Assembly (NCBI RefSeq): GCF_000003815.2
Contig: NC_049980.1
Span: forward strand, 34,455,285-34,506,191
Length of the DNA: 50,907 bases
Direction: 5' to 3'
Origin: Branchiostoma floridae
Lineage: Eukaryota; Chordata; Leptocardii; Amphioxiformes; Branchiostomatidae
This document shows positions 32,301-41,100 of the stretch, in pieces. Position 1 is the first letter of the stretch. Every line of letters starts with the position of its first letter. The translations under genes and the position numbers were made by a program. The notes under the pieces were generated by a model. It searched no databases. It was given only the letters and a program-made list of their open reading frames with translations, and had not been told where the DNA came from.

Positions 32301-33161
32301 ACAAAACGCGAGGTTTGATTAATTTGGAGATTGATTGATACCCCAGGGGATTAGATATAACGTTATTAATTACCTCACACGTATTTAATCCTCCGACCAT
32401 GATTATCTTAATAATGGACGATTGTGTACGAAAGAGGGTTGTCAAGCTTTAAAAGCTGCGCCTAAAACGGAAGTGAAAGACTGATTATACAGAGCTTCCC
32501 ACATGCTCAAAACAGCGATTCAGTCATATAGAGAACTGTCAAGAATGAGAGAATTGTAATGAGATGGCTATTGTTCTCTTTTTGTGTTGATGTTGGATCA
32601 AAACACCCTGCAATGGTTTGAATAACCTACATTTTACATGCCCTAGATAGTTAAGGTTAAAAGTAACCGTTTGTAATGTCAGCTTTGTCTTCCGCCAAGG
32701 GAAGATTAAGACACGCCTAGGTATGCTTTATTTTGCTCTTTCAGTAGCTTTACGGTTTCAAGAAAACAACTACTTGCAGTTGTGGAAATGAGGTTAAAAC
32801 ACATGTAGCCAGATATGATAATGTAGGGCAGTATGGAACAGAATGCCTTAATGTTAGAAATGTAACCAATAACGGTAAAAGTTCTCAATTGGACAGCCAG
32901 TTGTAAGGTAGACTAGCAGAGGAATTTAGAAGAGGATACGCTGTACCATGTGCAGTACATTTCAGTCATATACAATGGCATAATCAAACCAGGTAAGCCG
33001 GCAGACCGTGAATGCCACCCACCTTTGTCGGGCCGCAGTGCGCCTCCTCCCGTAGGATATTCCTGCCTGCCCGGTGCCACCAGCACGAGAACAGTCCCCA
33101 CGACAGTCATCAGCGGGACGCTCAGCCACAACATTTCCTTCCTTTTGCGAACTCTCATCAT
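14391..33161 (-). CDS. K+-dependent Na+/Ca2+ exchanger (SLC24/NCKX, SLC24A5-like), 11 exons, 561 aa, complete
   Basis: Minus-strand exons 33161-33023, 25699-25412, 21273-21190, 19889-19786, 19423-19323, 18900-18810, 18593-18437, 17842-17549, 17073-16972, 16508-16391 and 14598-14391 total 1686 nt, with every junction in phase. Residues 11-30 form a signal/TM segment; an extracellular loop with NCT follows. The alpha-1 repeat [19 protein letters not shown] is at about 152-170 and [20 protein letters not shown] follows. A cytoplasmic loop (about 270-370) is Pro/Glu-rich (PEKPAPAP). The alpha-2 repeat has [20 protein letters not shown] and [18 protein letters not shown] (about 431-471). The PELF Glu, IPD Asp and NIFD Asp of the family ion sites are present. 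The C-terminus [11 protein letters not shown] resembles vertebrate SLC24A5, a pigment-organelle exchanger; orthology is inferred. Introns carry many copied splice borders and a nested gene. Confidence 0.93.
15640..15738 (+). repeat. Dispersed repeat family C, copy 1
   Basis: Contains CTTCGCTCACTCGGTGGTTT, then GGTTATAGCAAAGGACCAGG, ACACCATATACACGTCGGGG and GGTCATTAACCCTTAAT. It matches 43126-43242 on the same strand. Family C is directly followed by family B here (15757-15830). Confidence 0.7.
15757..15830 (+). repeat. Dispersed repeat family B, copy 2
   Basis: Matches 5727-5815: GGGCTAGCCCTTGATAATAG, GCTAGTTGGATAGCCCTGGC and an ACAGCCGAATAAA tail. It lies in intron 10 of the exchanger gene, antisense to it. 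Confidence 0.65.
16029..16420 (-). repeat. Minisatellite made of the exon 10 end and its 5' splice site (about 30 bp x 14)
   Basis: On the minus strand every unit carries the last bases of exon 10 (GCCGTGCACATCTACAG) followed by GTGAGTGGGTTC. There are fourteen copies, 30 bp each except two shortened to about 18 bp and one with a small change. The rightmost (16391) is the real exon border; the others extend it into the intron. So the intron starts with a run of near-identical CAG|GTGAGT donors. Because 30 is divisible by 3, use of any downstream donor meets the same in-frame TGA. Confidence 0.97.
16649..16688 (-). pseudogene. Duplicated 40-nt start of exchanger exon 10 (poison-exon candidate)
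   Basis: A second copy of the exon 10 start (translating [12 protein letters not shown]) has its own acceptor (CTCCCAG at 16695-16689) and ends in GGCAGCAG|GTCTGCAG, a possible donor. The bases after that donor resemble the start of intron 9 after exon 9 (GTCGGCAGCTCCG). So intron 9 plus 40 nt of exon 10 was tandemly duplicated. The length is 1 modulo 3, so inclusion would shift the frame in the alpha-2 repeat. Confidence 0.75.
17299..17420 (-). pseudogene. Duplicated end of exon 8 with its donor
   Basis: The last roughly 30 nt of exon 8 (minus strand GTCTGGATGTCAACCATCAT, then CG|GTGGGTTGTTTTG) and about 90 nt of intron 8 recur at 17299-17420 compared with about 17456-17580. Only the exon tail was copied; no acceptor precedes it. 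It places a second good donor downstream of the real one. Confidence 0.8.
18002..18080 (-). pseudogene. Duplicated start of exon 8 with its acceptor
   Basis: The copy translates [18 protein letters not shown], parallel to [18 protein letters not shown] in exon 8, and has its own acceptor TTTTTTCCAG (18090-18081) in the same phase. After PAAA the similarity ends and the frame runs to a stop at 17884 with no evident donor. If spliced from exon 7 it would give a protein lacking the alpha-2 half; more likely it is a relic or decoy. Confidence 0.75.
20591..21222 (-). repeat. Minisatellite made of the exon 3 end and its 5' splice site (35 bp x 18)
   Basis: Eighteen copies of a 35-bp unit. On the minus strand each carries GAACTGTTCATAGCCATGTT then AG|GTAAGG, that is the codons for ELFIAML at the end of the alpha-1 repeat plus the donor. 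The rightmost copy (21190) is the functional border. Four unit variants (GGG, AGT, C-AGC, T-AGC at the joint) follow an order that repeats every five units (175 bp) in the right half, a small higher-order structure. Confidence 0.97.
21274..25411. other. Exchanger intron 2 content
   Basis: A 4.1-kb intron. It holds the nested XK-related gene (23293-24309, plus). The 2 kb before it are AT-rich without recognisable coding sequence and probably include that gene's promoter and 5' UTR; a few splice-like signals are seen but no clear first exon. At about 25120-25230 lies a low-copy phrase (CCCAACCCCTATCCACATAA, ATATCATCACATTTCATC) like the family E repeats. Confidence 0.5.
23293..24309 (+). CDS. 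XK-related (XKR) membrane protein, intronless, nested in an exchanger intron
   Basis: A single open frame of 338 codons from ATG at 23293 ([10 protein letters not shown]) to TAG at 24307-24309. An upstream in-frame TTG is not a eukaryotic start. The XK family (PF09815) is recognised from [20 protein letters not shown], then [32 protein letters not shown] and [19 protein letters not shown]. Eight or more hydrophobic segments follow in the usual order, including [17 protein letters not shown] and [20 protein letters not shown]. Family members XKR4, 8 and 9 are caspase-activated phospholipid scramblases; XK itself partners VPS13A. I see no obvious caspase site in the short Ser-rich tail, so the activity is undetermined. 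It is on the strand opposite to the host gene. Confidence 0.92.
   Translation: MAETTDEPGRLQSAWNSKIGKVLRLVVIPLGLYVADIITDLVLAVQYYYSGDIAWFGWTLGFVIGPLVITNFVLALKQNHCHKSLLCILQLGVFLEYFNVRHLLLQDEDVEELLKARLPYAHLIEATLESSPQLCLQIYVILSTGEQVSVMKVISMVISLLSSIKAVVTYWWKTEIESSSHGYPILFLFTAWKFVELGVRVPAIVLSLSQKTVFVVCILSNWFTMTIIITLDLCIEENSINFLRQTILVGLKVAVDTFSITSLHYYKDSAFFIKTMDTLILNIAMVVTWYMYSDWQHILPLVVLLVGSVLSAGLGVLIYRIMTARRVSPQSSSSSSPQ
26028..26245 (+). repeat. Dispersed repeat family D, copy 1
   Basis: Starts TTGCAAATTCTTGCCCGAGG, then GGCAAATTGCAAGTGACAAA, and ends with GATCCCACTTTTTCTGTAAT, then TTAAAAGGAGAGTAATT. It matches 28846-29058 throughout and 43330-43520 in its first two thirds. Confidence 0.75.
26793..26924. 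other. Assembly gap (132 N)
   Basis: 132 N within intron 1 of the exchanger gene. The flanks do not suggest a coding exon. Confidence 0.99.
27183..27625. repeat. Minisatellite, about 36-bp unit, 12-13 copies
   Basis: Imperfect units GAACACTTGCCATGGCAACA then AACTGCAGAACACTGT. Copies diverge by point changes and small indels. Reading frames across it (repeating [11 protein letters not shown]) are artefacts of the unit length. Confidence 0.92.
28846..29058 (+). repeat. Dispersed repeat family D, copy 2
   Basis: TTGCAAATTCTTGCCGAGGG, GCTAATTGCAAGTTTC, GGATCCCACTTTTTCTGTAA, and a TTAAGGGGAGAGTAATT end: the same order and strand as 26028-26245, about 75-80% alike by eye. Confidence 0.75.
30985..31110 (+). 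repeat. Dispersed repeat family E, copy 1
   Basis: CCGCTAGGAGGCTCATTATC then AAACTTCACCTTCGTTGTCC, and CTCGTATCCACTTGTCAAGT. The same order is found several times at 48215-48860 (CGCCACTAGGAGACATATTA, TCAAACTTGGCCTTCC). Confidence 0.55.
31173..31211 (+). repeat. (GT)n followed by a G tract
   Basis: Nine GT dinucleotides, a GAA break, then an uninterrupted run of about 14 G. A very similar (GT)n plus G-run tract is at 33496-33535. Both could form G-quadruplex or Z-DNA structures. Confidence 0.9.
31417..31639 (-). mobile_element. tRNA-derived SINE, head-to-tail dimer
   Basis: On the minus strand a tRNA-like head (31558 down to about 31490) has an A box TGGCTCAACTGGTAGAGC and a B box GAGTTCGACACC. 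It is followed by an 80-bp body (GGTAAGATGTATGACGTTCA, then CGGCCAGATGGTGTGCAGCC, GTCTGTCTGAAGACAACGTC). The same body also precedes it (31639-31559), with only a stub of head (GCGCTGCGCCCC). So a 5'-truncated copy is fused to a full copy. The tRNA part lacks a convincing anticodon arm, so I treat it as a SINE and not as a tRNA gene. Confidence 0.8.
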
Positions 33162-34986
33162 GACGGGGAAGCAGGACCTGTCCAACTTCGCGGGGAAAAC
33201 CTTTGAGACGTTTGTCTAACAAACTTGCTTATTCCCGATCTGTTCGGTTCCGAGCCTACACACTGTGTCAAGCCTGTGTAAGTGATAGGAGTGATAGCTA
33301 TCCCTGATCCTACCTCACCAACGGAAACTGTCATCTACGGTGGCTCGTATAGACATTTAGTATGTCGCGAGCGCACACCGCCACGCCGTACGGGCAAACC
33401 GTTCCGCGCCGCCGTCTGCGCAAACCATTCCGTCATCTGCGTAAACCGTTACGTAGTGTACTCAAACCATTGTGTGCGTATGTGTTTGTGTGCATGCGCG
33501 TGTGTGTGTGTGTGTGTGTTTGGGAGGGGGGGGGTGTCGGGCTAGAAAGAAAGCGTATTTGTAAATCGTCTGTATGGGCTACCGTAGCAAGTTGAGACCC
33601 TATCACCCCACCTTCCAGAAACCATTGCAATTCACTCAGCGGTTCTTGAGATATATTCCAATACATCATCCAGAGTAAAATCATACCTTCATTTTCATAC
33701 AGGTAATTATGGCTCTTTCTATTTCTACAATAATGCAGAATTTTAGATTTTTCTTGCCAGTCTCGAAGACTGAATGTCGGTTCTTTGCACCATGGTTCTT
33801 TGTCAGTAAATGAAGGCGTGTCATTATGAAGAAATTCGCAGGGGGCGCAACATGTCAATCCCGTCTTGCCGTGAAAACAGCGGCGACTTTTGGGTAAACT
33901 GAATTCTAATAAATCTAAATTGATTCAAATTGACGAAACAGCGTTTTAGAGGAAGGACTTTATCTCCGAAGGCATGTTAATTAGCATCTTACCTAACAAT
34001 ATATATTTTACATATGTATATGTATATATATATATACAACTGTTTGTTCCATGTTGAACAAGGAACTTGAGATAAAGAAATCATTCTCATTTGGTAGCAA
34101 GGTGTACTTTATATAAATTAGAATCACTGATTTACCTCTACTAGCCACATACACATGCAAATCCCCAAAAGCAACTATAACAGTTTAGGTTCTACAATAT
34201 TGCCTGGTGTTAAATGACATCCAAAATGCCAAATCAACAGTAGATGGATACCTCCTTTGCAACTTTATATCTCCACGATGCCTCCATGTTACTAAATCCA
34301 TAACATCACCAGTCTGATAATGACTAATGGTCGTACAGCAGGTGTTGTTATTGTTTTGAATGTAGTGAATTCCTGACATTGGCCCTTAAAAACTCATCAA
34401 GGTATCTTGAATTCTGTATTCTTTGCCGGCCATCGCTTCTTGTTGTTCAAGCGCTTATGTTTTGATGTTTACCTGCAATAAATTATTTTCCATTTAGCTG
34501 TTACAGGTTCTTTAAGGGTATAAAGAGCATAGATGTTCTGTCGCACGCCTAACTTTTTAAATATCACTTTAGTTTACAAATATTTCAAGACAATGTTGAC
34601 TTTGATATAAATTGTTGCCTTATTAAAACAAACGAACCTGAAAAAAAATCAGTGGACCCGGCAGACGTTTCTCACGTTTGGACTTACCGCTCCAAGAAAA
34701 TAACAAAAGTGAAGAATAGTGGAGTTCATAGTCATTTCTACCAAGTATCTACAGTCAAGCTTGGTCTTACGGCCGTGTCAACGTCCACACTGACAGTACA
34801 ACCTTCGTCTCAAGACGACCGACATGTTCAGTCCCCATAGACACATGTCAAGCCGCGACCACCTGCAGTCGGCAATGCAAGTTTTCACTGACAATCCTCT
34901 GGATCTGAACCGGTCCTGTACCTGAATTTTCTGTATCGGTACCCATGGACATAAAAGGTTTCAGTCTGGCATCTCTGATTGCGTTG
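33162..34986. other. Spacer between the exchanger 5' end and the mosaic gene 3' end
   Basis: Both neighbours are on the minus strand, so the exchanger promoter and the mosaic gene's 3' UTR share this 1.8 kb. It contains a (GT)n-G tract (33496-33535) and an AT tract (34014-34036). A 141-codon minus frame (33433-33858) is not supported by composition or family. No promoter element can be placed with confidence. Confidence 0.5.
33496..33540 (+). repeat. (GT)n followed by a G tract, second instance
   Basis: CGTGTGTGTGTGTGTGTGTGT, then TTGGGAGGGGGGGGGTGTCGGG: the same layout as 31173-31211. It lies about 330 bp upstream of the exchanger's start codon (antisense relative to the gene). Confidence 0.85.
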
Positions 34987-35179
34987 TTAGGCAGTGTCTC
35001 CCGGGCGGGCAGCTCTTTCTGCCGGCCGCTTGCAGATGAAGGACCTTGTGGCTCGTTCATCGCAGGACACGTCGTACCATTGGTCAGTTCCCCAGACGTT
35101 CTTCATCACTATGGCAACGCAGTAGTTCATCTTGGCGCCGTCCGGCTGTGGGAACCATGTTCGGATATCCATGGGTGAC
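34987..35179 (-). CDS. Mosaic gene last exon: CTLD 2, C-terminal part
   Basis: [18 protein letters not shown], then [19 protein letters not shown], a QPD-type site with W.D..C....FIC, and TAA after 18 more residues. QPD is associated with galactose-type specificity in CTLDs. Its acceptor (CACACCTCAG) has been amplified into a 12-copy minisatellite. Confidence 0.87.
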
Positions 35180-38100
35180 CTGAGGTGTGACGGGAAAACA
35201 TGGGTGACCTGAGGTGTGACGGGAAAACATGGGTGACCTGAGGTGTGACGGGAAAACATGGGTGACCTGAGGTGTGACGGGAAAACATGGGTGACCTGAG
35301 GTGTGCACATGTGACGGGAAAACATGGGTGACCTGAGGTGTGACGGGAAAACATAGGTGACCTGAGGTGTGACGGGAAAACATAGGTGACCTGAGGTGTG
35401 ACGGGAAAACATGGGTGACCTGAGGTGTGACGGGAAAACATAGGTGACCTGAGGTGTGACGGGAAAACATGGGTGACCTGAGGTGTGACGGGAAAACATG
35501 AGTGACCTGAGGTGTGACGGGAAAACAATCCATCAGGTGTTTAATCTCGCTGTATAGTTACTGCGATGTTTGTTTGTTTCGATGTCCATTTTACTTTGAC
35601 AAAGTGCATGTAAAATCTTTTCTTTATATAGAGTCCATACAGAATTAAGGTATGTGTGTCCGTTGCCATGCATGTACGAACCGTTACTCTGCCCGCGCCA
35701 TATTCACGCGCACGTACTATTAGATTTTAGAAAATGAGGTACAAAATGTTATGAAAGCCCTTCCTCATGGCCCGTCCGGGTCCAACAACCTTAAGAATAA
35801 ACAATAAACAATAAACAATAAACAAGATATGTCATTTTATCACATGTTTGTGGTTTGTTTGTTTATTGTGATCTCCAATTACAGTTACAATTATTATCAT
35901 AACTCTATTCTTCCTGGAGTCGTCCATCAACATTACAAATTAAAACAACCAAATAACATAAAGTCAACAAAAGTACATGTATACAGTATGACACGAGAAG
36001 AACTGAAGTAAACTGATTGCAAAAATGTAACATAAACTCAGTAAACGGAAGTAATGAGGAGGGGTCAGAGGTCAAAGGCTATAACATAAATAACAAAACA
36101 TCAGTCGTTGTAAGGCCACAGCAAGTAAATTTGACGTGGTTGACGAGACGACGCTCACCAGTCCATGTAAGTCACCGGGATGCCATCGGTCCAGACAAAG
36201 GTTCGGTTCAGGTGGATGTCGTACAGACCTAGAAGGTACCAATTTGTATCAATATTCGGTTGAAATATATTTCTGCTAATCAAATCAATCCAAGCTAATT
36301 TTTATTGTTTTGAACCTCTTTTTATTTGTACTTTTAGTTCAGCAGTTTCTGTGCCCCTCATACAACGTAAAATAAAATGGCTATATCTGGAAAATGTGAG
36401 TTTTTTTATTGGTGCTTGTGTCATACATTGTGAACCTTTTGGATTTTCTGAAACAAACGTTTCATANNNNNNNNNNNNNNNNNNNNNNNNNNNNNNNNNN
36501 NNNNNNNNNNNNNNNNNNNNNNNNNNNNNNNNNNNNNNNNNNNNNNNNNNNNNNNNNNNNNNNNNNAGATGCCCCCATTCATAGTCCCAATTCTTTGTGT
36601 CTCTCGCATACATTACTTTGGTGCGAGCCTAATGGCAAGATATTGTATGCGAGTAGCTTGACTCAAGGCTAGCGGGAAAACAGTCTGCATTTTTTGTCTT
36701 TCTAGTTGCATAATTCTCATTTATTACACTTGTAAATGCGATGTATGGTAGAAATGATCCCACTCCTTGCAACATGGCGTCGTTTTACCTGCATCATCGG
36801 GAATGTCCTCCACTTGTCGGCTAGCGCTGAACTTACTGACGTTGAACGTCGCCATAAACCCGCGACTGTTGCCAAAATCAGTATTGTGACTCGTCGCCAG
36901 CATGGCCAACAGCATGTCATTGGAGCTCGACACATAACGCTTCTGTTCGCCCTCGCCGCGACACAGCCCATGGATCGTGTTCCACCCTACCGTCAGGAAC
37001 CTGTCCCTGACCTGCAGCACGCGGCTGGCGCAGGGCAAATCTACGTCCAGCAGCACAAGCGTGACGTAGCTTCCGCGGGGACCGTCGATGGTCCACAGAC
37101 AGATGACTGAGGAGGGGAATGCAGTCGGGTATCCGGGGGAGTAGATCAGCCCACAGCGGTATTGGTCAGGGATGCCGCATCGGACATACCCACAGGACGT
37201 TTTCCTGGTCATGCAATCATCGCATACTGAAATAAGTTCAGATACCTCATTCAGCTACAAATTTCAAGGGACCATAACCTGGTTAAAGCTGAGATTATGA
37301 TATTGTCCACCTTGTTAAATTTTTAACAATGACGTCATCAAATCAGCATAATCTACAAATGATAATGATGAAAATATATTTGATAATTTCCTTTAATAGT
37401 ATAATTTAATAGTATAAGCTATAAGTTAAGAAAATAGGAAACCAAAAATCTAAATTGTTGAGACCGAATTCGAAGTCAGCGACTTTTGTAAAGAAAATGC
37501 CTTTCAGATATACATTTCCATTGCAACACAAAAGTTTATGAGCTTTTGTTAAATCATTATATTTTTTTCGACGAAACGTTAGGAAACGTCATCATGTTTG
37601 GTGGCTCTACCGTAAGCCGTTAAGGCATATGCGACATAAAAGTTGTCACAGGCCTCAACGTGCACCCCCGGCTGAGCAGGGTTAAAGTCCTATTGTGGAA
37701 AACGCTGGGATGATACAAATCTCTCAGTTATTATGTGAGTTAATCTCTAGAGGGCTGAGGACTGGAACCTACAACCTTCTTCCTCACATCAAAGGGTATC
37801 TGTCATCAGAAAACCATGACACTGTGCAGCATGACCAAGACAAGCAATGCAAAGACCGCAGGTTCTGATTCGGTTTCAAGGCCACACAACGGAGGATCAA
37901 ACTTGACTTTGACATTCATATTCCCAACACAGCACAAGTAGTCAACTGGTTGTCCCAAAACCGAATCGAGAGACCTTCAGAAGATCAATAGCCTACCGTG
38001 GACCCTATGTCTGGAACAACCTACCGCCAGACACACGTACGGCTCCAAATCTGACCAGCTTTAAGAGATTCTTGAAGTAAAAGAAATTGACCAAAACGAA

Positions 38101-41100
38101 CGGAAACGGACTATAAACACTGAGCTTCTTGCACCACTATATGTTTTGTACCATGTATGTGTAGTGATATAGGTTGATGGATTTATTAGTACTCAATGTA
38201 ATCTATATCTGTATTATATTTTATATGACCCTGACCTCCCTCATGACCTCAATGAAAAGCGGCCTGCTGGCCGATTTGAGCTTCTCATGAATAAATAAAA
38301 GTTCAAACAAACAAACATTTACCCACATAACAAATACAATCACAATGCATCTCGAGAGTATCTCAATGATGCTTTCTACAAATATTAAAAGGCATACGCA
38401 CGGAAAGACACACAGATGGATACCTGTCATGTCCGGTATATATGCATTCAGTTCGCCCATGTCAGTCTCGGCTTCGCTTTCGAAGTCATCGTACTTGTAG
38501 TCTCCGGTAGTTCCACAGCTATCCGCGCGGTGCGAGGACGGATCTATGGACCACGAAACAAACAGCGTACAATATTACTGAAGCGTACAGATTGTACATA
38601 TTTCTAGTGATTACAGTCTATTAAAATTTATATTCACATAGATCTACATCACTTCTTACATCGCCAACATTCGACCTTTTATTGCGACTAAAATGACCGA
38701 GTGGATTCCAAACGGACACCATAATGTTTCGTTCTGTAAATTTTTTTTCCAATTTCTATCGGTGACCATTGCTCTTACATTGTTTGTCAATATCAATAGG
38801 AATATTTTTGACATGTCAAGGTGTGAGGTTGAGGCCCGCCCTTAAGCGTAACACACCAGCTTCTGTATCTGTATCTATATAGCAAGTATAACCACCCTTC
38901 GGCGTAACACACCAGCTTCTGTATCTGTATCTATATAGCCGGCATAACCGCCATTCGGAAATTCCAGAAAATCACAGGAATTTGTATACATTGATAGTGT
39001 TCATGGGGTTGACAGCAAAACTTTTGATAATTATCATACCTTTTTCACAGATGAATTCTTTTTCAACAAGGCTGCAAGGCTGAAGAGCCCACGAACCTGC
39101 AAAGGTTTTAAAACATCAGGTTGATAATGATATTACCGAGCTATTAAGCCAAAGGATATTCATTGATAAACAAAATTTACATTTCTATGATAACCAAATA
39201 CACAATTCGATTGTCATTTCCTGATTGGTCGAACAAGGATTGCTTGATTCCTTTATCTCATCATGCGGTATATAAATTTCGAAACAAACCCTGGTGTTCT
39301 AGAAAGCCGCAGAAAGGATCATTTAGTCTCCAGATATATTCCTGGAAATCATCGAATGAAAAATCCTGTTTCTTTAAAGCGTCCCCTGCCGGACTTCCAT
39401 CACTCCAAGTGAAGTTAACAATTTTCTGGAGAAAAGAAACAACAATAATTGAGATGTGAGAATTTGAACGTGATCTCGAACAAGTTTCACTCACCGAAGA
39501 GTTAATCTTCCACTGGTCGTGACAGAGAAGACAGCCGCTATGTACAGTATTTACAGGTTCATTGTACCGGGAAAATTCTTCTACATGTAGCTGTTTTCGA
39601 CAATGTGAACCACGGCTTAGTCTGTTCTAAGGACTGTAACCCTTTCGCAGTAGTAGAGTACATGTCGGGTGAGAGACAGGAAACAAACTAACTGACCTGT
39701 AAAGACCTGTAGATATACCGTTGTCCTGTGTCCTAAGCATCACACAAACCTCAACATTATGACACCTGACTTACACTTACTGCGCCATCATGCATTCAGT
39801 ATGGTATACAAGGAAGTAATAATAACGCCTAATGATGAAATGAAAAGAGTTTGCCAATGGCGCAATAATGGGTAATTGTAGCTGCCAGTTCATTCCTACT
39901 ATGTTTTTTTTATATGAGTCTCTTTTTCAGTTTTCATAAGTAATCAGAGCAGGTAAAAACAGATTGAATCAGTACACCTCTCTTTCTTTCTTGATCAAGA
40001 CAGCACCAAGCTTCATCCCTATCCATCCATTCCCAATATTGTCTCGGAGGAAGTCGTTTTCCTGTGGCGTTTTGACGGCAGCCAGGTGACCACCTAGAGT
40101 TTGGCAGTACCTCTCCGCAGCCCACCAGTCAAGTGGTGAGGGGAACTTCTGGTAGCAGCGTTCTTCAAACATCGTCCAGCCTTTGCCACAGGCTTTGTCC
40201 TTTATACGATACTCTACACACACACACACACACACCCATGCAAAATTGGTTAGAATGTAACAGTTGTTCTGTTGATGAAAAGTCAAACATGACATACTTG
40301 ATTCTACAAGACATACAGCAGTACGGCGTCTCTGTTAGATTGGAAAACATAAATGTAACATGCTAAATACTGTTTGCATGCGTTATCGTGTCAATAGCTG
40401 CAAAGTATTTAGCACACGAATACTTCTACATCTATCGGTTAGAAAGCGTCCAGGTCCTCATATTCAACATATTTTATCTTTACATCTTGATAAAGTAGTC
40501 CATTGTTACAAAGCATGAAATGTAAATAAATCTTGCGTTTCCTATGATACTCTACCTTTGACGGGACATCCCAGTAGTCCTACCTCCCCAACAGTTCTAC
40601 CCCACCATAGTCGGACCACCGTAAGCCTCACCAGCCTGGCCTGCACTGCTACGGCAAGGTAATGCTCACCATTCCAAGCAGCACCCGTTTGTGATTGGAA
40701 TATCTAAGACATCATAATACGTTAAATATTACCAAAACTCCTTACCTTTTTTTATCTGATATTTCTATATGACACGACTTTTGTCCTTACTGTACATATC
40801 ATGTTTGATAGACAAATGCAATGAAAAATAGAAGCTAAAAATCTTTAAAATTGCTTGAAAATACTATGTTGAAATACCTTTATTTCTTCCTCTTCTGTAT
40901 ACTCTGTCAAACAACCAGTCCAAAACCCGTACTCCAACGAAAACTGTAGAGTACGCGATAGCCTTGAACCAAATATTACTACTCCGGCAAGCTGTACGGG
41001 ATTCTCGAAGGAAATTTGCAACCAGTCATCACTTTTCTCTATTGTCCATTGAGCCAGTGCCAGTTCATGGCTACTGTGAATAGCCTGATCTGTGTCAATA

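Larger units (their letters stand above)
25700..33022. other. Exchanger intron 1 content
   Basis: A 7.3-kb intron separates the signal-segment exon from the rest. It contains two copies of repeat family D, an assembly gap, a 36-bp minisatellite, a GC-rich possible repeat at about 28440-28800 (CACTGCCCTTTACCTCCCCA, CCATTTGTACGCCTGGGTGG), a family E copy, a TG/G tract, and a SINE dimer. No open frame here has family or splice support. Long introns near the 5' end often hold regulatory DNA, but none is recognisable by eye. Confidence 0.5.

Noticed and set aside
33433-33858. 141-codon minus-strand frame upstream of the exchanger
   Set aside because: It runs through the (GT)n-G tract, has no recognisable domain and atypical composition; probably chance.
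34987-35533. Long minus-strand frames with repeating [18 protein letters not shown]
   Set aside because: Except for the final lectin exon (35179-34987), these are readings of the 29-bp minisatellite, open in three frames because 29 is not a multiple of 3.
37840-38090. Possible host exon in the plus direction ([16 protein letters not shown])
   Set aside because: The motif is the usual C-terminus of LINE ORFs, with a frameshift and an A-rich 3' end; a retrotransposon fragment.
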